A program made the translations under genes and the position numbers. The notes beneath the pieces are model-generated. The model was not told the DNA's origin, did no database searches, and saw nothing but the letters and a program-made list of their open reading frames with translations. Below, one piece after another: positions 43,889-52,319 of a stretch of DNA of 64,000 nt (within the stretch, counting starts at the first letter, position 1; every line of letters begins with the position of its first letter). The stretch is from the NCBI GenBank assembly GCA_963803015.1, contig CAWDKV010000003.1:186001-250000 (forward strand), written 5' to 3'. This DNA comes from Berkiella sp963803015 (GTDB lineage: Bacteria; Pseudomonadota; Gammaproteobacteria; Berkiellales; Berkiellaceae).

Positions 43889-44991
43889 ATGAAAAAAACC
43901 CCTCTCTTTGTGATGCATCAAAAATTGGGTGCGTTAATGGTTGATTTTGCAGGCTGGCAAATGCCGCTGCATTATGGATCGCAAATTCAAGAGCATCTCA
44001 CTGTGCGCCAATCTGTAGGAATGTTTGATGTCTCGCATATGGGGATTATTGCTATAGAAGGAAAGGATGCAAAGTCCTTTTTACGTTTTCTACTCGCCAA
44101 TGATGTCAATAAATTATTGCCGCAACAAGCTCTTTATAGCTGTATCTTAAATGAAAGAGGCGGCGTTTTAGACGATTTAATCGTTTATTGTCGAAAAGAG
44201 ACTTCATTTTATTTAGTAGTCAATGCTTCTACCACAGAAAAAGATTTGAATTGGGTAAAGCAACAAGCTCAATCTTTTGAAGTATCTATTTCGCTGGACG
44301 ACTTAAAGATTATCGCCATTCAAGGCCCTTTGGTATTTGAAAAGATGAGACAAGTCCTGAGTCCAGCGCAAGTTGCCGCAATAGAGCACTTAAAGCCTTT
44401 TCATTTTGTTGAAATCAACAACTGGCTTATTGCGCGCACAGGATATACCGGGGAAGAAGGGTTAGAAATTTTGTTACCTAAAAAAGATTTGTCCCCTTGT
44501 GGCAACAGTTGATAGAGGCTAAAGTGAAGCCTATAGGTCTTGCGGCAAGAGATACTTTGCGTCTAGAAGCAGGTCTCAATTTGTATGGCCATGAGATGGA
44601 TGAGAAGATAACTCCTCTTGAGTGCCATTTGGCTTCAACTGTTGATTGGCAAGATGAAAATCGCCACTTTATTGGTAAAGAAGCATTATTGGCGCAAAAG
44701 CAAAGCGGGATTTTGCAACAACTCGTGGGCTTAGTCATGCTAGAACAAGGGATCCCTCGAGCTGGGATGGTTTGCAAACTAGTGGATGCCACTAATAATG
44801 AGAAGAAAGGGGTGATAACCAGTGGATCCTATTCACCGACGCTTGAATGTGGTATTGCTATGGCGCGTATTCCAAGCGGAGATTTTTCATTGGCGCAAAT
44901 TGAGATACGAGGTAAAAAATCTTTTGCTAAAGTAATTCCCTTACCCTTTTTAAAAAAGGGCAAACCGACATTTTCTATAAAAACTCTGTAA
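43889..44991 (+). pseudogene. gcvT: Glycine cleavage T protein gene, split by a 1-base frameshift
   Basis: The aminomethyltransferase frame starts at ATG 43889 (GGGAG 5 bp upstream) and stops at 44512. The remaining third continues in another frame, beginning LWQQLIEAKVKPIGLAARDT, to 44991. At 44493-44496 the DNA reads TTGTCCCCTTGTGG; adding one C would restore SPLWQQL and a protein of about 367 residues, normal for GcvT. Both parts match the family (VGMFDVSHMG, ARTGYTGEEGLEI, TSGSYSPTLECGIAMARI). A base was lost in, or misread from, the C run. gcvH, gcvPA and gcvPB downstream are intact, so a sequencing error or a very recent mutation is as likely as true loss. Confidence 0.85.
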
Positions 44992-45006
44992 GGAAGGAGT
45001 GACATC

Positions 45007-45402
45007 ATGAGTGATATCCCAAGTGAATTAAAGTATACCTCAACCCATGAATGGGTAAGACGAGACGATGATGATTTAATCACCATCGGTATTTCAGATC
45101 ATGCTCAGCAATTGTTGGGTGATATTGTTTTTGTAGAATTGCCTGAAATTGAAATTAATTTACGCGAAGGTGAAGAATGCGGTGTTGTTGAGTCGGTGAA
45201 AGCCGCTTCTGAAATCTATACGCCTATCACAGGAGAAGTGGTAGAAGTGAATACGATGCTTTCTGGGCAACCTGCGTTAATTAATTCAGACCCTTATGGC
45301 GCAGGGTGGATAGTCAAAATCAAACCTTATGATGTTGATGATTGGGAAGAACTGATGGATGCCTCAGAATACGCTGACAAAATTGAAGCAGAGGAAGCAT
45401 AG
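45007..45402 (+). CDS. gcvH: Glycine cleavage system H protein
   Basis: 131 residues. It carries the lipoyl arm on Lys65 in GVVESVKAASEIYTP, preceded by THEWVRRDDDDLITIGIS and GDIVFVELPE. It shuttles aminomethyl groups between P, T and L proteins. An AAGGAGTGACATC lies before the ATG. It sits 15 bp after gcvT and 6 bp before gcvPA, a single gcvTHP operon. Confidence 0.97.
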   Translation: MSDIPSELKYTSTHEWVRRDDDDLITIGISDHAQQLLGDIVFVELPEIEINLREGEECGVVESVKAASEIYTPITGEVVEVNTMLSGQPALINSDPYGAGWIVKIKPYDVDDWEELMDASEYADKIEAEEA

Positions 45403-45408
45403 GAAATA

Positions 45409-46776
45409 ATGCCTTTTATTCCGCATACCGAAAAAGATCTGGCACAAATGTTAGCCGCTATTGACGCGAAGGCGATAGAAGATTTATTTGATGAAATTCC
45501 CCCTGATTTAAGAGTAAAAAGCTTAGAGGGGATCCCGGAAGGGATGACTGAATGGGAAGTCTCAACACTCTTATTGCAGCGTGCAGCAAAAATGTCTACA
45601 GCCAAGTGCTTTATTGGTGCGGGAGCCTATGAACATCATATTCCTGCTGCAGTATGGGATGTGGCGACTAGAGGCGAATTTTTAACTTGCTACACACCTT
45701 ATCAAGCTGAAGCGAGTCAAGGCACGCTTCAAGTTATTTTTGAATATCAAACGATGATGGCATCATTGATGGGGTTAGACGTTTCTAACGCTTCACTTTA
45801 CGATGGTGCCACGGCATTGGTTGAAGCGATTTTGATGGCAATACGATTACAAAAACACAAAGCCAAACACAGTGTTTGGATCCCAGGCTCGCTTCATCCG
45901 CATTATAGGCAAGTACTCGCAACGCTGTTAGCGCCATTGGATGTACAATTGCTAGAAATCCCTTTTAATGCGGCAGGTCATGTAGAGCCATCAAGATTGG
46001 ATTTACTGTGGCAACAAGAGGGCGACTGTACAGCGCTTGTGATAGCACAACCTAATTTTTTTGGTTGTCTGGAAGACGTTGATAGGCTGACCAATTGGGC
46101 GCAAGCGCATCAAGCGTTGGTTATCGGTGTGGTTAATCCGCTTGCCATGGCTTTACTTAAACCGCCTGGTCAATGGGGTGAAAAAGGAGCAGATCTCGCT
46201 TGTGGTGAAGGTCAACCCTTAGGGGTGCCTTTGGCAGGGGGCGGCCCTTACTTTGGTTTTTTATGTTGCAGACAGCAAGATGTACGGCAATTGCCGGGAA
46301 GACTCGTCGGCAAGACGGTTGATAGGGAAGGAAACCCGGGTTATGTGTTGACCTTACAAGCAAGAGAGCAACATATTCGTCGTGGCAAAGCGACTTCTAA
46401 TATATGCACTAATCAAGGTTTATTGGTGACTGCGGCCACTATTTATTTAAGTTTGCTGGGGCCAAGTGGATTAAGAAAAGTGGCCGTGCGTTGTCAGCAA
46501 TTAACCGCGTTTTTTATCCGTGAAATCAAGCAAATTTCGCAAATTCAGATTCTTTTTAATGGACCACGTTTCCATGAGGTGGTGATAGCGTTGCCGATTA
46601 GTGCAGCGCTTGTTTTAAAGCGCATGGAAGCTTTGGGGTTTGCGGCAGGCTTTTCCTTAGAACACACTTATCCAGATTTGAAAAATACGCTTTTAGTTTG
46701 TTTAACCGAGACTAAGACGGAAGAAGATATTCAGCAATATGTTGCTGTTTTGAAAAAAATAGTTGAGAAGGGTTAG
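45409..46776 (+). CDS. gcvPA: Glycine dehydrogenase (decarboxylating) subunit 1
   Basis: 455 residues. This is the N-terminal-half subunit of the two-gene form of P protein. It opens MPFIPHTEKDLAQMLAAI and contains CFIGAGAYEHHIPAAV, YTPYQAEASQGTLQVIFEYQ (first 20 residues shown) and TSNICTNQGLL. The split gcvPA-gcvPB form differs from the single-chain GcvP of E. coli and is shared with Legionella and Coxiella relatives. The stop is immediately followed by the gcvPB start. Confidence 0.95.
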   Translation: MPFIPHTEKDLAQMLAAIDAKAIEDLFDEIPPDLRVKSLEGIPEGMTEWEVSTLLLQRAAKMSTAKCFIGAGAYEHHIPAAVWDVATRGEFLTCYTPYQAEASQGTLQVIFEYQTMMASLMGLDVSNASLYDGATALVEAILMAIRLQKHKAKHSVWIPGSLHPHYRQVLATLLAPLDVQLLEIPFNAAGHVEPSRLDLLWQQEGDCTALVIAQPNFFGCLEDVDRLTNWAQAHQALVIGVVNPLAMALLKPPGQWGEKGADLACGEGQPLGVPLAGGGPYFGFLCCRQQDVRQLPGRLVGKTVDREGNPGYVLTLQAREQHIRRGKATSNICTNQGLLVTAATIYLSLLGPSGLRKVAVRCQQLTAFFIREIKQISQIQILFNGPRFHEVVIALPISAALVLKRMEALGFAAGFSLEHTYPDLKNTLLVCLTETKTEEDIQQYVAVLKKIVEKG

Positions 46777-48246
46777 ATGGAAATTTTTGAAAAAAGTCAA
46801 CGGGGACGTTATGCTTTTGCACAAGCGCCTGATGTCGATGAAAACGATGTCAGTATCGATCAAAATCTTTTACGTCAAGATAAACCTTGTTTGCCAGAGT
46901 TGTCAGAACTTGAAGTGGTGCGTCATTTTACGCAATTGGCGCAAAAAAATTACTGTATCGATACCCATTTTTATCCTTTAGGTTCTTGTACCATGAAGTA
47001 CAACCCCAAAGGCGTACAGGCACTTGCCATGCTGGCCCCGTTTAAAAATCATCATCCTTTATCACCAATAGAAAGTAATCAAGGGTTTTTGCAATGCCTA
47101 TTTGAACTGCAAGAATATCTTAAAATAATCACCGGGATGGAAGGCGTGTCGTTATCGCCAATGGCAGGCGCGCAGGGGGAATGGGCAGGTGTTGCGATGA
47201 TAAAAGCATACCATGAGAAAAGAGGAGATAATGCGCGTCGCGAGATGTTAGTCTCTGATGCTGCTCATGGCACCAATCCTGCTTCAGCAAAAATGTGTGG
47301 ATATGAGACCAAAGAAGTGCCCACCACAGAAGAGGGTGATATTGATCTCAAACTGTTGCGAGAAAGAGTGGGTCCGCGCACAGCCGGGATCATGCTCACC
47401 AACCCCTCCACCTTAGGTGTTTTTGAGCGCAATATTACGAAGGTCGCACAGATTGTGCACGAAGCAGGTGGCTTGCTTTATTATGATGGTGCTAATTTAA
47501 ATGCCATTTTAGGTAAGGTGCGTCCTGGCGATATGGCATTTGATGTGATGCATCTGAATCTTCATAAGACTTTTGCCACGCCCCATGGTGGAGGCGGTCC
47601 AGGCAGTGGCCCGGTTTTAGTTAACGCCAAACTCAAGCCTTTTTTACCTGTTCCTTTTGTCGAGAAAAAAGAAACACCCTCTGGCATCGTCTATGCATGG
47701 TTGGAAAGTGAGGATAGTCCTTTGACCATAGGGAGATTATCTACTTTCATGGGTAATGCAGGCATTTTATTAAGAGCTTATATTTACATTCGTTTGTTGG
47801 GAGCGAAAGGCCTGCAGCGCGTAGCAGAGTTTGCCACCTTAAACGCCAATTATATGATGAAGCAATTGCAAAGCAGCGGTTATACTTTAGCCTTTCCTAA
47901 AAGGCGTGCTGCCCATGAATTTATTGTCACGCTTGCCAAAGAAGCCCATGAGAAGGGTGTGAGTGCCTTGGATGTAGCGAAGAGCCTACTTGATTTTGGT
48001 TTTTATGCGCCGACTATTTATTTCCCCTCACTCGTCAAAGAGAGTCTATTAATAGAGCCTACCGAAACAGAATCTAAACAAACCCTCGATGCAATGATTG
48101 TTGCTATGCAGAAAATAAAAAAAATGATGCAAGACTCACCGAAAGAAATGGCAAATGCGCCTAGTCGATTACCTTGCAAACGCCTCGATGAAGTTAAAGC
48201 TGCGCGCGAGCTTATTTTGACTTGGCAACAGGAGAAGAAAGATTAA
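46777..48246 (+). CDS. gcvPB: Glycine dehydrogenase (decarboxylating) subunit 2
   Basis: 489 residues. It holds the PLP lysine in MHLNLHKTFATPHGGGGPGS and the glycine-decarboxylase motifs YPLGSCTMKYNPK, LSPMAGAQGEWAG and SDAAHGTNPASA. It pairs with the preceding subunit to decarboxylate glycine. The ATG directly follows the gcvPA stop. It is the last gene of the gcv operon; a new transcription unit of outer-membrane proteins begins 118 bp later. Confidence 0.96.
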   Translation: MEIFEKSQRGRYAFAQAPDVDENDVSIDQNLLRQDKPCLPELSELEVVRHFTQLAQKNYCIDTHFYPLGSCTMKYNPKGVQALAMLAPFKNHHPLSPIESNQGFLQCLFELQEYLKIITGMEGVSLSPMAGAQGEWAGVAMIKAYHEKRGDNARREMLVSDAAHGTNPASAKMCGYETKEVPTTEEGDIDLKLLRERVGPRTAGIMLTNPSTLGVFERNITKVAQIVHEAGGLLYYDGANLNAILGKVRPGDMAFDVMHLNLHKTFATPHGGGGPGSGPVLVNAKLKPFLPVPFVEKKETPSGIVYAWLESEDSPLTIGRLSTFMGNAGILLRAYIYIRLLGAKGLQRVAEFATLNANYMMKQLQSSGYTLAFPKRRAAHEFIVTLAKEAHEKGVSALDVAKSLLDFGFYAPTIYFPSLVKESLLIEPTETESKQTLDAMIVAMQKIKKMMQDSPKEMANAPSRLPCKRLDEVKAARELILTWQQEKKD

Positions 48247-48364
48247 GGAGGGTTTGGCATCAGCCGGGTTTTCAGTTAATATGACTGAAAGCTTAAATAG
48301 GGTGTTAGTTTTTATAAACTTGATAACTTAGTAAAAGTTTCATGGTTATTAAGGATGATTTCCA

Positions 48365-49420
48365 ATGCATATAAAATTGTTTTTTGCAGCCGTTTTCTCT
48401 CTTTGTTTTCTTGCTAGTGCTCCCTGTATAGCGGCTCCCCTTAAAGCATCTTCTTCCGTGCCAGAACAACAAGACGTTCCAGAAGTTGAAGCTGAGTCTG
48501 ATCAACCGATTTATCATCGTCTGAATCCTTTTCGTAAACCTGGTGCTCTGCGTAGCAATTCCGATCATGGGATTTTTCATTATATGAATCCTTTTCGGGA
48601 GCAAGGGTATTTACGTAGCAATTCTCATTTACTTTTTTCTTCAACGCACTCCTCTTACAACTTCTTATTAGGCGTTGAAATGGGATATGCGGCGCAAAGA
48701 AAACAATTACACATGGATTTTACAAGCTTGCCCGTGTTTCTCACGGATTTAGGGTTTCCACCTATCCCTAATCCAGCGCCTCCTCCTGCCAGTTTTGATC
48801 CGCTTTTGAGTCCGGGGATCCCTAACCGATTCTTTATTAATCATGAAGAAACAATTACAGATAATGGCACAATACTTGGTGTATTAGCAGGCTGGCAATG
48901 GCGTTGCCGACGCGTCATGTTTGGTTTAGAAGGTAATATAGATTACGGCAGTTATGAGAAAAATCGGCAATTTGCTTTCACTGAAACTGCAACGCCTTTT
49001 GTATTTCATCTACCAGGTGGCATTTCTTTCGTTTCCACCGCCCTTTATCAACGCGGCCCTATTTATAGTGTATCGATGCGAGGCGGGTATTTTGTCACGC
49101 CCTTTTTCTTCCCTTATTTACGTGTGGGGGGGCAAATTAGCAGAGATGAGGCATCCTTGCAGAGTTTTTCAGGAGAAGCGCCTGTCTTACTACCAGATTT
49201 TATAGCTTCTAATCGGGCAACGGTTACGGGTGGGTTATTTGGTATCGGGGTAGAGTTCCCCACTTTGGTCGGCCCTTCTACCATTCGTGTTGAGTATAAC
49301 TATAGCCGCACCGAAAGCATTGTTATCGATGATGAGGCTTTCCCCGTGATCGGGGGGTATACTTTCCGCAAACCTAATACTAATACCCTGAAAGTAGCCT
49401 TGGTGTGGAATTTTATTTAA
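48365..49420 (+). CDS. Outer-membrane beta-barrel protein 1 with duplicated N-terminal motif
   Basis: 351 residues with a signal peptide (cleavage likely near residue 23, after CIAA). Residues 48-90 contain a 21-residue tandem duplication: IYHRLNPFRKPGALRSNS then FHYMNPFREQGYLRSNS. The rest alternates like an 8-strand barrel of the opacity/porin-like family and ends with an aromatic residue region KVALVWNFI. It shares the GxxAGWQ..C, EGNIDYG and RVEYNYS patterns with the four genes that follow. Longest of the five because of its N-terminal extension. Function unknown; surface exposure is likely. Confidence 0.8.
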   Translation: MHIKLFFAAVFSLCFLASAPCIAAPLKASSSVPEQQDVPEVEAESDQPIYHRLNPFRKPGALRSNSDHGIFHYMNPFREQGYLRSNSHLLFSSTHSSYNFLLGVEMGYAAQRKQLHMDFTSLPVFLTDLGFPPIPNPAPPPASFDPLLSPGIPNRFFINHEETITDNGTILGVLAGWQWRCRRVMFGLEGNIDYGSYEKNRQFAFTETATPFVFHLPGGISFVSTALYQRGPIYSVSMRGGYFVTPFFFPYLRVGGQISRDEASLQSFSGEAPVLLPDFIASNRATVTGGLFGIGVEFPTLVGPSTIRVEYNYSRTESIVIDDEAFPVIGGYTFRKPNTNTLKVALVWNFI

Positions 49421-49451
49421 ACTCTACCGTGAAGAGTATTGATATTTTTGG

Positions 49452-49483
49452 CGCCAGGTTGGGAACAGCTTGGCGTTTTTTTT
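49452..49483 (+). terminator. Rho-independent terminator after outer-membrane gene 1
   Basis: A 9-bp stem (CGCCAGGTT with AGCTTGGCG, two wobble pairs), loop GGGAAC, then eight T residues. It separates the first barrel gene from the second, so gene 2 needs its own promoter. Confidence 0.85.
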
Positions 49484-49513
49484 GAGCTTATGTTGTGAGC
49501 TGAGGCTATACTA

Positions 49514-50275
49514 ATGACCATATGGCTGAGAGGATTACTAATTGGGATTACCTTGAGCGCTAACATGTGTTTAGCGATAGAGCACAGTATTTCCGTTGGT
49601 GTGTCAGGTGGCAAAGTTTACTATAGAGATCCTCTTGCGACGACTATCGTTAATTTAAATAACCCTTTGGTAACCAACAGAACCGTTTTAACCGAAGCTG
49701 CTGACTCCAACCTTATTTGGGGAATGTTGGCTGGTTATCAGGTGGCGTGTTTAGGTTGGTTTGCTGGTGTTGAATTTGATATAGATTGGTATCAGTTAAA
49801 AAAAAGCCAAAACCTCCGTTTTAGTGATGCAGCAGAAGTCCACAGTTGGCTGGGGTATGTAGAATTTGAGCGCAAACCAGTTGTGGCCCTTGTAGCAAGA
49901 TTAGGATACAAAATTGCGCCTTATTTTCTGCCCTACATGCGAGCTGGAGTCGAGACAGGCCAAGATAAATTAAGTGCGACCTTTACCAGCGCAAGAGCCG
50001 ATATCGTGCCAAGAACACTCAATGTAGAAAATAAGGAACGAAGCTATCGTTTTATTGCCGGATTGGGCGCAGATTTTCCACTGCCTATTATGACTTGTCC
50101 TGCTTTGCGTTTAGAATACAATTACCACGGAAAGGGTAGAACGGTTGAAGCGATGGGGACCTTGAATGATAATACAGACGTGTTTCCTACTTTTGTGAGT
50201 AGCACTAAGCCTAAAATGCAGACCGGTACCGCATCGATTGTATGGAATTTGGGAAATCGTAAGACCATAAAATAA
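49514..50275 (+). CDS. Outer-membrane beta-barrel protein 2
   Basis: 253 residues with a signal peptide (LLIGITLSANMCLA). The mature part starts IEHSISVGVSGGKVYYRD and shows the paralogue landmarks LAGYQVACLGWFAGVEFDIDW, LPYMRAGVETGQDKL, FIAGLGADFPLP and LRLEYNYHGKGRTVEA. The penultimate barrel strand reads TGTASIVWNLG, but six residues (NRKTIK) follow, unlike the usual terminal aromatic of BAM substrates. Spacing to the next gene is 15 bp, so the two are probably one transcript. Confidence 0.8.
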   Translation: MTIWLRGLLIGITLSANMCLAIEHSISVGVSGGKVYYRDPLATTIVNLNNPLVTNRTVLTEAADSNLIWGMLAGYQVACLGWFAGVEFDIDWYQLKKSQNLRFSDAAEVHSWLGYVEFERKPVVALVARLGYKIAPYFLPYMRAGVETGQDKLSATFTSARADIVPRTLNVENKERSYRFIAGLGADFPLPIMTCPALRLEYNYHGKGRTVEAMGTLNDNTDVFPTFVSSTKPKMQTGTASIVWNLGNRKTIK

Positions 50276-50290
50276 GTTAAAGGACTATTC

Positions 50291-51058
50291 ATGCAGACAA
50301 AATTATTACGTCTTATCAAGATCAAACTTGGACTAGGACTGTTTTTTTTAACAACATCAGTCTTTGCAAGCTTTATAAATGGTTGGAATACCAATCTGCT
50401 CTTAGGGTTTGGTTTTGGTTATGTCGATCTCGAAGCTAGCGCGCAAACGACGATGACATATAACGCCTTAGTTCCCCCTGGTTTTCAGAACCTCATTGTC
50501 AGAGATTATAGTGATCATAAAATTTTCCCGAGCTTAATTGGTGGTTACCAGGGCATGAGCGATAAATGGCTCCTTGGCGCTGAAATTAATCTAGACTGGC
50601 AAAATCTCCACAGACAGTTAGATTTTGCTTTCTCTGACTCGCAAAATATAACGGGTTGGAATGGCGAGATAGATTACGATAGAAAATTTGTGATTGGACT
50701 CACAGGAAGGGCAGGTTATTCCATTGTCTCTTTTTTAATGCCATATGTGCGATTTGGCGTAGAGATGAGTGATGATGAAATCAACGGCACTTACTCTAAT
50801 ACCAATAACACGGTTGTTTTTAATCAGGATGCCCATACAGAAACCTGGGTCTATCGCTTTTTACTTGGCATAGGTGCAGAGATCCCCTTACCTACTTGCT
50901 TACCTTTATCTTTTAGAATGGAATATAACTACCACTCTAAAGGTAAAACCGTGAGTGGGACGACGGCGGGCTTAGGTGGTCCGTTCCCGATTATGGAAGC
51001 GTCCCTCCAACCAAGGGCGCATTCTGGCCGAGCCAGTTTGATTTGGAATTTCTTTTAA
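50291..51058 (+). CDS. Outer-membrane beta-barrel protein 3
   Basis: 255 residues. Signal peptide MQTKLLRLIKIKLGLGLFFL and onward, cleavage near VFA. Landmarks are NLLLGFGFGYVDLEAS, LLGAEINLDWQNL, VIGLTGRAGYSIVSFLMPYV and FRMEYNYHSKGKTVSG, ending in RASLIWNFF, a classic C-terminal phenylalanine signal for outer-membrane insertion. It follows gene 2 closely with AAAGGA before the ATG. Confidence 0.82.
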   Translation: MQTKLLRLIKIKLGLGLFFLTTSVFASFINGWNTNLLLGFGFGYVDLEASAQTTMTYNALVPPGFQNLIVRDYSDHKIFPSLIGGYQGMSDKWLLGAEINLDWQNLHRQLDFAFSDSQNITGWNGEIDYDRKFVIGLTGRAGYSIVSFLMPYVRFGVEMSDDEINGTYSNTNNTVVFNQDAHTETWVYRFLLGIGAEIPLPTCLPLSFRMEYNYHSKGKTVSGTTAGLGGPFPIMEASLQPRAHSGRASLIWNFF

Positions 51059-51073
51059 AGCTTTACCTACAAG

Positions 51074-51138
51074 GCAGCAAGCTCTCGAGCAAAAGGCGTG
51101 TTTAAACAATACATGACTTTTGCGCGAGAGCTTAGCCA
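51074..51138. repeat. Intergenic palindrome, copy C
   Basis: AAGCTCTCGAGCAAAAG (51079-51095) pairs with CTTTTGCGCGAGAGCTT (51117-51133). Its reverse complement matches the inner part of copy A at 28443-28500, including the loop text AAAGTCATGTATT. So a palindromic family shares modules in different combinations. Confidence 0.7.
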
Positions 51139-51246
51139 GCTAGTGTTTGCTAACCCAGACTAATTTTCACAATACTTCCCAAGATTGCATTGCAGTGTCA
51201 TTTTTTTGACACCTTTTGACCTGCAAAACAAAGTCATTTAACAAGT

Positions 51247-51275
51247 TTGACAAATTATATTGTTAGATTTATACC
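51247..51275 (+). promoter_or_regulatory. Sigma-70 promoter of the His-rich barrel gene
   Basis: A perfect -35 TTGACA (51247-51252), a 17-bp spacer and -10 TATACC (51270-51275). It is the best promoter match found in the window and would give a leader of about 35 nt before the ATG at 51319. Confidence 0.7.
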
Positions 51276-51318
51276 TTAAGTGTGTATATTGATTAATCTT
51301 AGTTTGGGGAAAATAAAG

Positions 51319-52191
51319 ATGAAAAAACTTGGTACTTTGTTATTACTTTCTACAGCTTTAGCCGCAGGCGCTGCGCAAGCTAATTCTCAACATCATCATA
51401 AGCACCACCACAAAGCTAAATGCCATCAAGGTCATAAAGCCCATGGTCATGCTGCAAGAACCCATTGGTTAGCAGGGGCTTCAGCAGGTTATGCATGGCG
51501 CGATGGTAGCTTTGGTTTTGATAGCGGTTCTAATGATGGTGTGCCTGTCGTAGACTTTGCTGCAGCAGGTAAAGCGCATAACAACAGCTTCTTATATGGC
51601 GTTTTTGCAGGTATTCAAACATTATGCAACAACTGGGTATTAGGCGTTGAATTTGCTATGGACTGGCAAACCAAAGATAAAACGAACGAGTTCGATTTTA
51701 CCAGCACCAGCGGAATTGCAGGAGGCGTTCCTTACGGTAGTGGTTCGGCTTTCGCACGTTTTGAGCGCGATACCATTTTTACCTTAAGTACCCGTGTCGG
51801 TTATGAGCTAGCTTCTTGGTATAACCTTTTGCCTTACGTTCGTATCGGTGTTGAAACCAGCAGAGATTTTCTCTCAAGCGCGGTTGTTTTAGCTGGTGAT
51901 CCTGCTATTCCAATCCCTGCTGATACCACTGTTGCTTTCTTAAACGGCTCTAACCGTTCTTATCGTTTAATGGCTGGTGCTGGGCTTGAAATGCCTTTAA
52001 GCTTCGTCACAGCTGGTACTTCTTTACGTGTAGAGTATAACTACAGTGCTAATGGCAAAGGCGTTAACGCTGCTGGTTTCACAGCTGATAACAGACCATT
52101 CCTTGATACATTGGGTGGTGTTCCTGAAGTCGCTGGGATTAAACAGCATTCTAATTCCGTTAAAGCTTCTTTAGCTTACAACTTCTTGTAA
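51319..52191 (+). CDS. Outer-membrane beta-barrel protein 4 with histidine-rich N terminus
   Basis: 290 residues from the ATG at 51319 (MKKLGTLLLLSTALAAGAAQ, signal peptide cleaved after residue 21); an upstream in-frame start would precede this signal and is rejected. The mature N terminus has 11 histidines within 26 residues (NSQHHHKHHHKAKCHQGHKA and onward), a probable metal-binding segment. The barrel has WVLGVEFAMDWQTK, NLLPYVRIGVETSRD, LRVEYNYSANGKG and ends VKASLAYNFL. It has its own strong promoter and terminator, so is probably abundant. Roles in metal capture or adhesion are guesses. Confidence 0.85.
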   Translation: MKKLGTLLLLSTALAAGAAQANSQHHHKHHHKAKCHQGHKAHGHAARTHWLAGASAGYAWRDGSFGFDSGSNDGVPVVDFAAAGKAHNNSFLYGVFAGIQTLCNNWVLGVEFAMDWQTKDKTNEFDFTSTSGIAGGVPYGSGSAFARFERDTIFTLSTRVGYELASWYNLLPYVRIGVETSRDFLSSAVVLAGDPAIPIPADTTVAFLNGSNRSYRLMAGAGLEMPLSFVTAGTSLRVEYNYSANGKGVNAAGFTADNRPFLDTLGGVPEVAGIKQHSNSVKASLAYNFL

Positions 52192-52214
52192 TAATCTAAA
52201 GACTGCAAACTTCT

Positions 52215-52244
52215 AAAGCAAAGCGTGCAAACGCTTTGCTTTTT
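52215..52244 (+). terminator. Rho-independent terminator after barrel gene 4
   Basis: AAAGCAAAGCG pairs with CGCTTTGCTTT around a six-base loop, followed by TTTTT. It isolates the His-rich gene as a single transcription unit. Confidence 0.85.
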
Positions 52245-52319
52245 CCTATTTAAAGAATTTATGATAGAGGGATGATGTCGTGACCTAAAGGTTAGGTTTA
52301 TACCTAAAAAGGAAAATAA

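Larger units (their letters stand above)
51059..51318 (+). other. Gap with palindrome copy and promoter
   Basis: No gene seen. The 260-bp gap holds a palindrome (51074-51138), a short hairpin GTGTCA/TGACAC at 51195-51212, and a strong sigma-70-like promoter at 51247-51275 for the His-rich barrel gene. Confidence 0.6.

Noticed and set aside
44493..44496. Programmed frameshift in gcvT
   Set aside because: No slippery heptamer with downstream pseudoknot was evident, and GcvT families are not known to need one; a lost base is simpler.
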